Assembly (NCBI RefSeq): GCF_019431375.1
Contig: NZ_CP080267.1
Location: forward strand, 124,001 to 188,000
DNA: 64,000 bases
Source: Alcanivorax sp.
GTDB taxonomy: Bacteria; Pseudomonadota; Gammaproteobacteria; Pseudomonadales; Alcanivoracaceae
Direction: 5' to 3'
The notes under the pieces were generated by a model. It saw only the letters and a list, made by a program, of their open reading frames with translations. It ran no database searches and had not been told where the DNA came from. Position numbers and translations under genes: made by a program. This document shows positions 18,101 to 26,629 of this stretch, one piece after another. Each line of letters starts with the position of its first letter. Positions within the stretch are counted from its first letter, which is position 1.

Positions 18101-19748
18101 AGGCATTGGAAGACGCGCTGCCATGGGCGGCACCGCCACCGATGACAAAGCCTTTCATGGCAAAGCCCAGCCCACCGGCGGCACTGGTGGTCTTGGATGA
18201 GCTGCCGCCCTGGCTCCACTCGTTCAGGTTGGAGCGCACCGCATTGCTGTAGTCTCTTTCCCTGTCCGTTGCCTGAGAGACTTCTTCGGCGAAGGTGGTT
18301 CTTTCAGTGCGGGCGCTTGTTTCACGCCTCTGCCAGTCCAGTTTGACGATACGGCGCGTTTGTCGCGGCGCAAGTGTTAACGTATGAGCCACGTTACCTA
18401 GTGAGTAGCCGTTCGAGCGCCACTGAACCCGCCACTCGAATATATGCCCCCCGGCAACCGAGAGAGATTGGTACTGTGACGGGTTGCCATCCCAGTCAAT
18501 GGGGTTGCCTGGTCCAACCGGTTCTCGGCGATTCCTCCAGGGAATCCTGGGAAGCGGCAGATAGTCGATGGCTGAAATCGGGGGAAGCTTTTTCCTGATA
18601 GCATCGTTGATGAAGCGGGCGCCATTGGCGAGGCTATTAAACACTGTAAGATTCTGGCCGCTAATGGAATTCGCCGATGTGCTTCGAATCCGGGTTTCTT
18701 CATTCTCGCTGCTGTCATGGCTGTCAATCGTATCCAGATCCAGCATGGCAGTGCTTTTCTGCATCAGAATATTGTAGTCGGGCTGCACCGAACTGGTGGA
18801 TTCAATTTCGGGCTGCTCAACCCGGAAAATGGTGTGAAATCGCCTTTCACCCAGGATCCTTGCCGGGTTACTGAATGGCCGGCAGTAGGAGCCTGGGTCG
18901 TCACCGAACCGCTCCGGGTTGTTGATCAGGTTCTGCTCTTCCACGTCCAGGGGGGTGTCCCTGGGGGAGCAGTCTTTGCACTCTTCATCTGTTGGTTCGG
19001 TATCGGCGTCCTCAAACGGCAGAAAAATGCGCAGGTCGTCCCGTTGTTGTTCATAGGGTGGGTCAATGCGCAAGCCGATGATCAGCTTGGGGCCCTTCAG
19101 TACCCAGGCCCAGCACATGATGTCGTCGTTAATGGGGCGTTGAACAGAAAAACCGCCGTCGAACTTCAGCTCTGCGCCACTCAGATCCAGCGCGCCAAGG
19201 CTATCCAGCGTTTCCGCATCTTTGGGGACAATCGCAGCGCCATTGGTCAAGGGGCTGCCTTCAGGCTTACCAAGAAGTTTGAGTAACGCTGCCTTCTTGT
19301 TGTCATCGTTGATGACATCGACACTCAGGGTCCATTTCCGGAAATCGATGGTTTCATCCGCCAGGCTGTCAAAATAACCGGAACGGTGCAGATAAGGCTG
19401 CTGGGGAGTAGGACTTTTCTTGCTGATCTTCTTGAGGAGAGCCGCATCCACTTCGACGATAACCGGCATGCGGTCGTGGGCATTGGCAAGCCCTATATCT
19501 TCAATTCGATGAAGTTCCTGACCTTGCAGGTTCTCGATAATAGCTTCCGCGTTTTTCGTATGATCCACAGGGTCAAGGGTGGCCTTGCCATGGCCGGAAT
19601 CATCCAGGTGAATGACTGATGAGGCGAATGCTGGTGTTTCTCCTTCCTCTGCTGGTAGTGGATAGATAACCCGTACCTGCAGGGCGCTGGCACCTCGTAC
19701 GCTCTCGTCATCGGCGGGTTTTATCCGCAGGGTGGCTGCTACTGACAT
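15123..19748 (-). CDS. giant 1,541-residue protein with C-terminal peptidoglycan-amidase-like domain
   Basis: The start ATG at 19748 has a strong AAAGGAG site. No signal peptide or clear membrane helix is seen. Residues 1-430 look beta-rich. Residues 430-670 hold 'PRQTRRIVKLDWQRRE', a Gly/Ala/Ser-rich patch (515-550) and charged helices. Residues 801-809 (GDYDFNDVV) resemble the acidic DxDFND motif of LruC/DUF4842-type domains. About 1120-1240 is helical and highly charged. Residues about 1325-1500 read as an N-acetylmuramoyl-L-alanine amidase/PGRP fold: 'QAIVHETLT' (His 1333), 'STHLAILPDGTVYQHMDLVQRAVHAG', 'NAHSIGIDMV', and 'AHGHIGGDGNHVDGHF' with His 1477/1479 and Asp 1488 as likely zinc ligands. 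The whole is not a family I know. It could be a secreted or released cell-wall-active effector, but export is not evident. It is monocistronic, downstream of fadA and beside fadA remnants. Confidence 0.75.
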   Translation of the reverse strand: MSVAATLRIKPADDESVRGASALQVRVIYPLPAEEGETPAFASSVIHLDDSGHGKATLDPVDHTKNAEAIIENLQGQELHRIEDIGLANAHDRMPVIVEVDAALLKKISKKSPTPQQPYLHRSGYFDSLADETIDFRKWTLSVDVINDDNKKAALLKLLGKPEGSPLTNGAAIVPKDAETLDSLGALDLSGAELKFDGGFSVQRPINDDIMCWAWVLKGPKLIIGLRIDPPYEQQRDDLRIFLPFEDADTEPTDEECKDCSPRDTPLDVEEQNLINNPERFGDDPGSYCRPFSNPARILGERRFHTIFRVEQPEIESTSSVQPDYNILMQKSTAMLDLDTIDSHDSSENEETRIRSTSANSISGQNLTVFNSLANGARFINDAIRKKLPPISAIDYLPLPRIPWRNRREPVGPGNPIDWDGNPSQYQSLSVAGGHIFEWRVQWRSNGYSLGNVAHTLTLAPRQTRRIVKLDWQRRETSARTERTTFAEEVSQATDRERDYSNAVRSNLNEWSQGGSSSKTTSAAGGLGFAMKGFVIGGGAAHGSASSNAWQEGERSISATEEQHLRDAIRQYGDSLRQFESTVVNEVDQSEQVEGVSEVVRNPNYCHSLTVIYHEILRHIRVDTVLAGVRECLFVPFSVRPFTLPRLARWKNTLEKSLAIPELRWALKYLDDLLDNWENSPLPEGERREQPLEYLSGSLYIKLGIERPKDEYGADELDEDMRDEGVTGERITYRLWDQWAPLLPFSVGKVVSMFREFTPSQRDAYFQKSIAPAMARRWVDTLKLTDKNGTELEGADFTLAGDYDFNDVVRVDFQVPVREIDKSGDAPAQQEGLTRKDIEQLSVKAVTGLPVGSFANVTHGTIDFRTIHYGRKVRSPRYQRDLISAPMVTPDGLVTVVNPEKAVLDFPSSPWEKANMRDEAKMALNRIVDHINENLHHYHKLIWWRMDRDELFMMLDGFALSDSDRRSIASVVERDPIAIAGNSLVFRVSSGAFLGINGYESLTQAMDRYTNKVGPSMPMRVSLPTGGLYAQAIMDDCNACEEHEGSTDWVLNDEDPALADFPSGWMDSRRSEPQGTTPSNMPDSIINLQNAPAAPTPQGFSDMLNVLGSSSAFDDKSGLAGTQKNALSALNAAGQLASKFGGYALTSHLAELEADKNAGKNFDKKRAAIERAMKARVLSQEAGEKAMEDAAREINQKSDRGVSDKGMELLEKHAKGRDFSIKQETPWETLEASVREEAEADGYTGSLKGKKLYAQLYQVDGDGNLHPVASDAVPADYCAKYEPDNEGTLIVGAREIEIPGLTMKNWTASGVEKFTHSSVTCRDHADVTQAIVHETLTDDWSEDRQRNFNNNRGLSTHLAILPDGTVYQHMDLVQRAVHAGPLNAHSIGIDMVKRHQAEGDDGLDVIWADGNANYNLPTPAQCKAAYTLLHWLFNNYNTHGLAIPDDWAGIRDSHYFFYYLKEYKNGTTTDEPGIYAHGHIGGDGNHVDGHFTTLYLWLRLKANGGSGMSHEDAWAEAQTISTSANYNNDLSQPASDLSGSE

Positions 19749-20153
19749 GGTGCACTCCTTTGCGCTGTTTTCCTTCTTTTAAGTCAAATTGTCAGGGCCA
19801 AGGGTTGGGGGATTGTCGGCTTGAGAGGCCGGGCCTTTCCGCCACCACACTTCTTCGGTTTGGCGGTGGCGTCATGCACATGCATGAGTCCCTTCCCTCA
19901 GGGCATAGGAGACACCTTTACCAGAGTCGTGCAGGGCCTTTCAAGGAAGAGGGGGGAGGGTGGAAATTAACACGCTCACGAACGGATTTAATGAGCCAAA
20001 AGATTACAACTGTTGTGAGATATAACTTACAAGAAGATTAGGATATGGATGATGCAGACATTCTGCTCGAGTAAATGGATCAATTTTTCAAGAGCGTTGC
20101 TGGGCGAGTAGTTTCTGTGATGGATAGATGCTCTCTCATTTTAGTAGACAAAG
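19749..20153. other. intergenic region upstream of the giant gene, no gene seen
   Basis: About 400 bases, including an AT-rich stretch at 19990-20110. It should hold the promoter of the giant gene, but I cannot place -35/-10 boxes with confidence. Short frames here have no protein-like features. Confidence 0.45.
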
Positions 20154-20183
20154 AAAAACCCCGGAGGGTAGCCGGGGTTTTTT
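20154..20183. terminator. fadA terminator
   Basis: ACCCCGGAGGGTAGCCGGGGT hairpin flanked by an A-run and a T-run, about 95 bases beyond the fadA stop. It works in either direction on paper. Confidence 0.85.
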
Positions 20184-20276
20184 GTTTCCAATCCCGCCCT
20201 TGTGAGGCAGGGCCGGAAATTGGTTCCGGGCCTGAGCGTCGGAACAAATCCGGCGTCAGGCTCCGGTTGTCAGGCG

Positions 20277-21452
20277 TTATACACGCTCGATCACAGTCGC
20301 GATGCCCTGACCCAGGCCGATACACATGGTGGCCAGGCCGAGTTTGCCGCCTTTCCATTCCAGCACATTCAGCAGGGTGCCGGTGATACGCGCACCGGAG
20401 CAGCCCAGCGGGTGACCCAGGGCGATGGCGCCGCCGTTCAGGTTCACTTTCTGGTCGGCCACGTCCAGCAGCTTCAGGTCTTTCATGACGGGCAGGGACT
20501 GGGCGGCGAACGCTTCGTTCAGCTCCACGTAGTCGATGTCGTCGATGGTCAGGCCGGCACGTGCCAGGGCCTTCTGGGTGGCCGGTACGGGACCGTAACC
20601 CATGATGGCGGCGTCGCAGCCGGCAACGGCCATGGAGACGATCTTGGCGCGGGGCTTGAGGCCCATTTCTTCGGCCTTGGCAGCGCTCATGACCAGCATG
20701 GCGGAGGCACCGTCTGACAGGGCAGAGGAAGTACCGGCAGTAACGGTACCGTTGGCCGGATCGAATACCGGACGCAGTTTCTGCATGTCTTCGATGCTGG
20801 CACCGGGACGGATCACTTCGTCGATCTCGCACAGAACCTTGTTGCCTTCCTGGTCGTGACCTTCGATGGGAACGATCTCGTTCTTCCAGCGACCTTCCTG
20901 GGTGGCTTCCCAGGCCAGGCGGTGGGAGCGGACACCGAACTCGTCCTGCTGTTCACGGCTGATGCCGTGCATCTTGCCCAGCATTTCGGCAGTCAGGCCC
21001 ATCATGTTGGAGGCCTTGGCGGTGACCTTGGAGATCTCCGGGTTGATGTCCACACCGTGATCCATGGCCACGTGACCCATGTGCTCCACACCACCGATGA
21101 CGAACACGTCACCGTTGCCGGTCTGGATAGCCTGGGCCGCAGAGTGCAACGCCTGCATGGAAGAGCCACACAGACGGTTCACGGTCTGGGCTGCGCTGGT
21201 GCGCGGCAGACCCGCCAGCATGGCGATGTTACGGGCGATGTTCATGCCCTGTTCTTTGGTCTGGTTCACACAGCCCCAGATCACGTCTTCGGTCTGCTGG
21301 ATGTCCCAGTTGGGGTTACGCTCCATGAGCGCTTCCACCAGCAGGGAAGACAGTTTTTCGGCACGCACGTGACGGAACTGGCCATTACGGCTCTTGCCCA
21401 TGGGAGTACGGACCGCATCGACGATTACTACGTCATTAGGATTCAAGCTCAT
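20277..21452 (-). CDS. fadA: 3-ketoacyl-CoA thiolase, fatty acid oxidation complex beta subunit
   Basis: A 391-residue thiolase that cleaves 3-ketoacyl-CoA with CoA to acetyl-CoA and a shortened acyl-CoA. The acylated cysteine is in 'VNRLCGSSMQAL' (Cys 95). The C-terminal pair is in 'GHPLGCSGAR' (His 347) and 'ATMCIGLGQG' (Cys 377). Length fits the family. It lies 24 bases after fadB, so the two form the fadBA operon, and the products assemble as an alpha2beta2 complex. Its 3' end has been copied twice into the downstream island. The protein itself appears intact. Confidence 0.97.
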   Translation of the reverse strand: MSLNPNDVVIVDAVRTPMGKSRNGQFRHVRAEKLSSLLVEALMERNPNWDIQQTEDVIWGCVNQTKEQGMNIARNIAMLAGLPRTSAAQTVNRLCGSSMQALHSAAQAIQTGNGDVFVIGGVEHMGHVAMDHGVDINPEISKVTAKASNMMGLTAEMLGKMHGISREQQDEFGVRSHRLAWEATQEGRWKNEIVPIEGHDQEGNKVLCEIDEVIRPGASIEDMQKLRPVFDPANGTVTAGTSSALSDGASAMLVMSAAKAEEMGLKPRAKIVSMAVAGCDAAIMGYGPVPATQKALARAGLTIDDIDYVELNEAFAAQSLPVMKDLKLLDVADQKVNLNGGAIALGHPLGCSGARITGTLLNVLEWKGGKLGLATMCIGLGQGIATVIERV

Positions 21453-21476
21453 TTCTAAATCTCCTGTGTCCGTGGC

Positions 21477-23624
21477 TTAGGCGAAGAAAGACTCGCCCTT
21501 GGCGGCCATGTCTTTGAGCATCTGCGGTGCTTCGTAGATGCCACCCAGGTGCGCGTACTTGTCACACAGCGCGACGAATTCTTTCACGCCGAGGCTGTCG
21601 ATGTAGCGCAGCGGGCCACCACGGAAGGGAGGGAAGCCGATGCCGTAGATCATGGCCATGTCGGCCTCGGCAGCGGAACCTACGATGTTGTCTTCCAGGC
21701 AGCGAACGGTTTCGGTGCACATGGGAATCATCATGCGGGCGATGATTTCTTCCGCATCGAATTCCTTGGTGTCGGCGACGTGGGGCTTGATCAGTTCGTA
21801 GGTCTTTTCGTCGACCACTTTCTGAGTCTTGCCTTTCTTGTCCTGCTCGTACTTGTAGAAACCAACGCCGTTCTTCTGGCCATAACGCTCGTTTTCGAAC
21901 ATCACGGTGGAGACGTCCTTGAAATCGTACTGCATACGCTCGGGGAAGCCGTCTGCCATTACCTGGGCAGCGTGAACACCGGTATCGATGCCGACCACGT
22001 CCATCAGGTAGGCCGGGCCCATGGGCCAGCCGAACTTCTGCATCACTTTATCCACGGCCTGGAAATCGGCACCGTCGCGCATCAGCATGCCGAAGCCGCC
22101 GAAGTAGGGGAACAGTACGCGGTTAACCAGGAAGCCGGGGCAGTCGTTAACGACGATGGGGGTCTTGCCCATTTTCTGGGCGTAGGCCACCAGGGTGCCA
22201 ACGGTTTCGTCGGAGGTCTTCTCACCACGGATCACTTCCACCAGCGGCATCATGTGTACCGGGTTGAAGAAGTGCATGCCGGCGAAGTTTTCCGGCTTCT
22301 TCAGGGCTTCGGCCAGCTTGGTGATGGAGATGGTGGAGGTGTTGGACGCCAGGATGGTGCCGTCTTCCACTTTCTCTTCGGTTTCGGCCAGAACGGACTG
22401 CTTGATCTTCTGGTTCTCGACCACCGCTTCCACGATCACGCCAACGTTGCCGAAGTCGCCGTAGTTCAGGGTGGGGCGGATGTTGGACAGCACTTTGCCC
22501 ATGCCGGCCGCATCCAGTTTGCCTTTGCTGACGCGCTTGGCGAGCAGCTTGGAGGCTTCGTTCATGCCCAGGTCCAGCGCCTTGTCGGCGATGTCCTTCA
22601 TGATGATGGGGGTGCCTTTCAGGGCAGACTGGAAGGCGATACCGCCACCCATGATGCCGGCGCCCAGTACGGCGGCCTGGTCAAAGCCTTTGGAGGCCTT
22701 GGCGGTTTTGCCGTTGACCTTCTTCACTTGCTGGTCTGCCAGGAACAGGCCGACCATGGCGGTGGCTTGCGGGGTCTTGGCGACTTTGGCGAAGCCTTTG
22801 GCTTCCACTTCCAGGGCCTGGTCGCGGTTCATGCCGGCGTGGGCCTGCATGGCTTTGACGGCCGCCACGGGAGCGGGGTAGTTCTTGCCAGCCTGACCCT
22901 GGACCATGGCCATGCAGGTCTGGAAGGCCATCATGTTTTCCATGGGCGGCAGCTTCAGGGGCTCGAGCTTTTCCTGACGCTTGGCGCGGAAGTCGATCTT
23001 GCCGGCCAGGCACTGCTTGACCAGGTCGATGGCGGCGTCGTTGACCTTGTCGTGGGCAACCACGGCATCGGCAACGCCCACTTTCAGGGCCTTGTCAGCC
23101 TTGTGCTGGCCGCCGGCGGCGATCCACTCAACGGCGTTGTCCACGCCGATCACACGGGGCAGACGCACGGTGCCGCCGAAGCCCGGGAACAGGCCCAGCT
23201 TCACTTCCGGCAGTCCCACCTGGGCTTTTTCGCTCAGTACGCGGAAGTCTGCGGCCAGGCACATTTCCAGGCCGCCACCCAGGGCGATGCCGTTAACGGC
23301 AACCACTTTGGGGATGTCCAGATCTTCAAAGGCGTTGAAGACCTGGTTGGATTTCAGACACCAGCCGGCAATTTCGTCTTCCGGCAGTTTGAACATGTCA
23401 GTGAATTCGGTGATATCGGCGCCAACGATGAAAACCGACTTGCCGGAGGTCACGACCAGGCCCTTGATGTCGCTGTTGCCTTTAATGGCATCGACGGCCT
23501 TGCCGAGGTCTTCCACGGTTTCCTTATTGAACTTGTTAACGGACTCGCCCTGAAGGTCAAACTTCAGTTCGGCGATGCCGTCGTCAAGCAGTTGTACGCT
23601 TACGGCGTTGCCTTGATAGATCAT
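21477..23624 (-). CDS. fadB: fatty acid oxidation complex alpha subunit (enoyl-CoA hydratase / 3-hydroxyacyl-CoA dehydrogenase)
   Basis: 715 residues with an N-terminal enoyl-CoA hydratase/isomerase half (oxyanion-hole segment 'ALGGGLEMCLAADFR', catalytic 'PEVKLGLFPGFGGTVRLPR') and a C-terminal dehydrogenase half whose NAD fold starts 'AAVLGAGIMGGGIA' near residue 320, followed by 'FFNPVHMMPLVEV'. It carries out hydration and oxidation in beta-oxidation and first gene of fadBA. Start ATG 23624 has a GAGAGCAGAAGCT leader. The opposite strand also has a 704-codon open frame, which is a codon-bias shadow. A possible operator lies about 95 bases upstream. Confidence 0.97.
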   Translation of the reverse strand: MIYQGNAVSVQLLDDGIAELKFDLQGESVNKFNKETVEDLGKAVDAIKGNSDIKGLVVTSGKSVFIVGADITEFTDMFKLPEDEIAGWCLKSNQVFNAFEDLDIPKVVAVNGIALGGGLEMCLAADFRVLSEKAQVGLPEVKLGLFPGFGGTVRLPRVIGVDNAVEWIAAGGQHKADKALKVGVADAVVAHDKVNDAAIDLVKQCLAGKIDFRAKRQEKLEPLKLPPMENMMAFQTCMAMVQGQAGKNYPAPVAAVKAMQAHAGMNRDQALEVEAKGFAKVAKTPQATAMVGLFLADQQVKKVNGKTAKASKGFDQAAVLGAGIMGGGIAFQSALKGTPIIMKDIADKALDLGMNEASKLLAKRVSKGKLDAAGMGKVLSNIRPTLNYGDFGNVGVIVEAVVENQKIKQSVLAETEEKVEDGTILASNTSTISITKLAEALKKPENFAGMHFFNPVHMMPLVEVIRGEKTSDETVGTLVAYAQKMGKTPIVVNDCPGFLVNRVLFPYFGGFGMLMRDGADFQAVDKVMQKFGWPMGPAYLMDVVGIDTGVHAAQVMADGFPERMQYDFKDVSTVMFENERYGQKNGVGFYKYEQDKKGKTQKVVDEKTYELIKPHVADTKEFDAEEIIARMMIPMCTETVRCLEDNIVGSAAEADMAMIYGIGFPPFRGGPLRYIDSLGVKEFVALCDKYAHLGGIYEAPQMLKDMAAKGESFFA

Positions 23625-23717
23625 AGCTTCTGCTCTCCAGTCCCAAAGTACGCGGCTAACTAGGCCGCTTTGGTATTGCCCGGCCCCCGAAAATGGGGGG
23701 AGGCGCGTCCTTCATAT

Positions 23718-23741
23718 AAGCATTCATGTGAGTGTTTGCTT
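23718..23741. promoter_or_regulatory. possible operator upstream of fadBA
   Basis: An imperfect 24-base dyad, AAGCA...TGCTT with inner CA/TG matches, in an AT-rich patch about 95-118 bases before fadB. The size and symmetry suit a TetR- or GntR-type fatty-acid regulator such as PsrA or FadR, but it does not match either consensus well. Confidence 0.3.
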
Positions 23742-23925
23742 ACATAAACAACGAAACTTGTAGGCCCGCAAGTATAGGGAAGGTGAATGACTTTTTTAGC
23801 CCCAATTTGTGACTAATTGGTCGTCGGCCCTCCGGGGCTGCTGCGGTTGGTGAAAAAAGCATCACTTGCTCCTTGTGATAGTGCTGTTCCGGGTGCGGCG
23901 TGGCAGACTTGCCGGTCTGTTTTCT

Positions 23926-24003
23926 GTAGGAGCGGCGCTTGAGCCGCGAACCATTCTGGCAGAGCCATCGCAAGCAGGTTCGCGGCTCAAGCGCCGCTCC
24001 TAC
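23926..24003. repeat. REP-type palindrome, GTAGGAGC class
   Basis: 27-base arms (23926-23952 and 23977-24003), perfectly complementary, opening GTAGGAGCGGCGCTTGAGCC. A 24-base loop separates them. The outer GTAGGAGC/GCTCCTAC is shared with the palindrome at 51814. Confidence 0.85.
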
Positions 24004-24106
24004 GGCGGGATGAGAATGGAGCTGGCATCTAGCGTCATGCTCCCCGTATGGGAGAGGGCTGCCTTTCGTTCTCAATTATCCATTCTCCATTATCCATTGG
24101 TCATCC

Positions 24107-25830
24107 ATGCCCGTAGACAAACTCAGCCTGCCCAAAATCACCCGCCGCCCGCTGCACACGCCGGATTGGCCGGATGTGCCGCCGTTGCTGGCGCGGATTC
24201 TGGCCGGGCGGGGGGTGGATGACCCGGCGCAGCTGGAGTTGGCGCTCAAGCGCTTGCCCCATCCGTCTTCCTTCACCGGGTTGAGTGGGGCCGTGGCGCT
24301 GCTGTTACAAGGGCGATCCGATCACTGGCGCATCTGTATTGTCGGCGACTACGACGCCGATGGCGCCACCGCCACCACCCTGATGGTGCGCGGGCTGGAG
24401 ATATTGGGCTTCCCGCGCCCGGATTTCCTGGTGCCGGACCGCTTCGAATACGGTTATGGCCTGTCGCCGGCCATCGTCGAGCTGGCCCAGCAGCAGTACC
24501 AGCCGGACCTGATCATTACCGTGGACAACGGCATCGCCAGTGTAGATGGCGTGGCCGCCGCTCGGGCCCGGGGCATCAAAGTGCTGATCACCGATCACCA
24601 CCTGCCCGGCGCCACCCTGCCGGAGGCCGATGCCCTGGTGAACCCGCGTCTGCCGGGCTGCGAGGATTTCCCCGCCGCCAACCTGGCCGGGGTGGGCGTG
24701 GCCTTCTATCTATTGATGGACCTGCAGCGGGCCCTGCGCGAGCAGGGCTTCCAACCCACGCAGCCGATAACCGATCTACTGGACCTGGTGGCGCTGGGCA
24801 CGGTGGCGGATGTGGTGTCCCTGGATGATGCCAACCGGGTGCTGGTGGAGCAGGGCTTGCGCCGTATCCGTGCCGGCAAGGGTTGCCCGGGCATTCGTGC
24901 CCTGTTGCAGGTGGCCGGTCGCGACCCGAACCGGGCCCTGGCGGCGGACATGGGCTTTGCCGTGGGCCCGCGGCTGAATGCGGCGGGGCGGTTGTCGGAT
25001 ATGACCCACGGTATCGCCTGTCTGCTGGCGGAGACCGATGCCGAAGCCCTGGACATGGCCCAGGAGCTGGACACCATCAACCGCGAGCGCCGCTCCATTG
25101 AACACGGCATGCGCGATGCGGCCATGTCGAGGTGTCGAGACTGAACCCGGAAAACCTGCCGGCGGGGCTGTGCCTGTATGGCAAGGAGTGGCACGAAGGG
25201 GTGGTGGGCATTCTTGCCTCGCGGGTAAAGGAAATTATTCACCGCCCGGTGATCGCCTTCGCACCGGCCCAGCAGCAGGGCACGTTGAAAGGCTCCGGCC
25301 GTTCCATTCCCGGCCTGCACCTGCGTGATGCCCTGGACGCGGTGGCCACCGCCAACCCGGGGCTGCTGAGCAAATTCGGCGGCCACGCCATGGCGGCGGG
25401 CCTGTCCCTGGAGCTGGACAAGCTGGACCAGTTCAAGGTGGCTTTCGAGAAGGCGGTCAGTGAGCTGCTGTCGCCCAAGTCGCTGGAAAAGGTGGTGGAG
25501 ACCGACGGTGAGCTGGATGACCACGAGCTGTCCCTGAGCAATGCGGAACTGCTCAGCCATCGCTTCCCCCTGGGGCAGGGCTTCCCGGCGCCGTGTTTTG
25601 ATGGTGAATTCGAGGTGCTGAAACACCGCATTGTCGGTGAGCGCCACCTGAAACTGACTCTCGGCCTGCCCGGCGTCAGCGGCATCATCGATGCCATCCA
25701 CTTCAATGTACCGGTGGAGGCCCTGCCCAACCGCATCACCCGGGTGCGTGGCGTCTACCGCCTGGAAGTCAACGAATTCCGCGGCCAGCGCAACCCGCAG
25801 CTGCTGTTCGAGCACCTGATTCCGCTGTAA
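24107..25830 (+). CDS. recJ: single-stranded-DNA exonuclease RecJ, frameshifted in this sequence
   Basis: The 5' frame ends at 25144 and the rest continues in another frame to 25830. Adding one base near 25126-25128 (for example ATG-GTC-GAG) joins them into 574 residues, the normal RecJ length. The DHH phosphoesterase motifs are intact: 'VGDYDADGATATTL' (II), 'TVDNGI' and 'LITDHHLPG' (III), and 'GRLSDM' further on. The C-terminal part has the DHHA1 region with 'GGHAMAAGLSL' and the OB-like 'LKLTLG'. RecJ degrades 5' single-stranded ends in recombination and mismatch repair. The upstream region is a run of TTATCCA-like heptads (24076-24105) and shows no good ribosome site. The frameshift may be a sequencing error. 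Confidence 0.9.
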
Positions 25831-25881
25831 CGCTGCCAACCGCCCGGAGCTATCCGGGCTACCCAAACTACCCGAGTCATC

Positions 25882-25959
25882 GTTGGAGTCTTGCTCGCAA
25901 GGCGAAGGGGGCGGAGGCTCGCCTGGACTCGCTTTTCGCCTTGCGAGCAAGGCTCCAAC
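25882..25959. repeat. REP palindrome of the same class as the 62-kb array
   Basis: Two 25-base arms: GTTGGAGTCTTGCTCGCAAG onward at 25882, and its near-perfect complement ending at 25959. The same GTTGGAGCCTTGCTCGCAAG word recurs beside the RAYT gene and throughout the 118-bp array. Confidence 0.85.
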
Positions 25960-26166
25960 GGGTGGGGATTGATCTGGCACACCCTGCCTCCCCGTAAAAT
26001 TGTCGACAATGCTGTCGGCGGTGCCGGTTTTTGCTAGCATTGCGCTTCGCGCTCACCATCGGGCGCCATTTTTATTGGGGTACGGCCCAAAAGGCCGTGC
26101 CGGCATTGACTGCGCGGGGTGGCTATCGCCCACCGCCGTGTTGTGTCCTTAACGGAGGGGACGAAG

Positions 26167-26451
26167 ATGAAGACCATACACAAGCACCGCCTGAAGGTGG
26201 TCAACGAAGTGCAGGAGTTGCGCCTGCCCGAAGAAGGCAAGGTTTTACGGGTGGATTATATTCCCCAGGAAGCCATTATTTTCATGTGGGTGGAAGTGGA
26301 CGCGGATACCGTGATCGACACCCCGAAAGAAGTGCGTACCTTTAAGGTATTCAACACCGGGTCCGGCATTCCCAATAATGCTCGCTATATCGGTACCACC
26401 ATCAACCAGATGAAACCGGATGCCTACCACGTCTACGAGCTGAGAGACTGA
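26167..26451 (+). CDS. small conserved protein (DUF7352-like)
   Basis: 94 residues from ATG 26167, with a GGAGGGG site 8-14 bases upstream; the longer upstream frame has no start as good. The sequence is mostly beta ('IIFMWVEVD', 'RTFKVFNTGSGIP...ARYIGTTI') and ends 'YHVYELRD'. It resembles small proteins found in phages and some bacterial chromosomes that I know as DUF7352. Function unknown. It lies alone between recJ and prfB. Confidence 0.65.
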   Translation: MKTIHKHRLKVVNEVQELRLPEEGKVLRVDYIPQEAIIFMWVEVDADTVIDTPKEVRTFKVFNTGSGIPNNARYIGTTINQMKPDAYHVYELRD

Positions 26452-26629
26452 TCAGGCTTGCTGCAGGAACATCGCTGGCGGCGCGACAACCCTGGGGGTG
26501 GAATCGCGTCGTCCGGGACGTTCCTGCGGTGTGGGGGTAGCCCGCCCCTCGTCAGCCAACGTGCAAACCGTTAGACTGCGCTGTTTTCCGGATATCAATT
26601 CTGCCAAGCACAAATTCTAGAGAGACGTA

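Noticed and set aside
21549..23663. 704-codon open frame on the strand opposite fadB
   Set aside because: Composition is dominated by His, Gly and Val from antisense reading of a GC-rich coding gene; no protein features, and fadB on the other strand is unmistakable.
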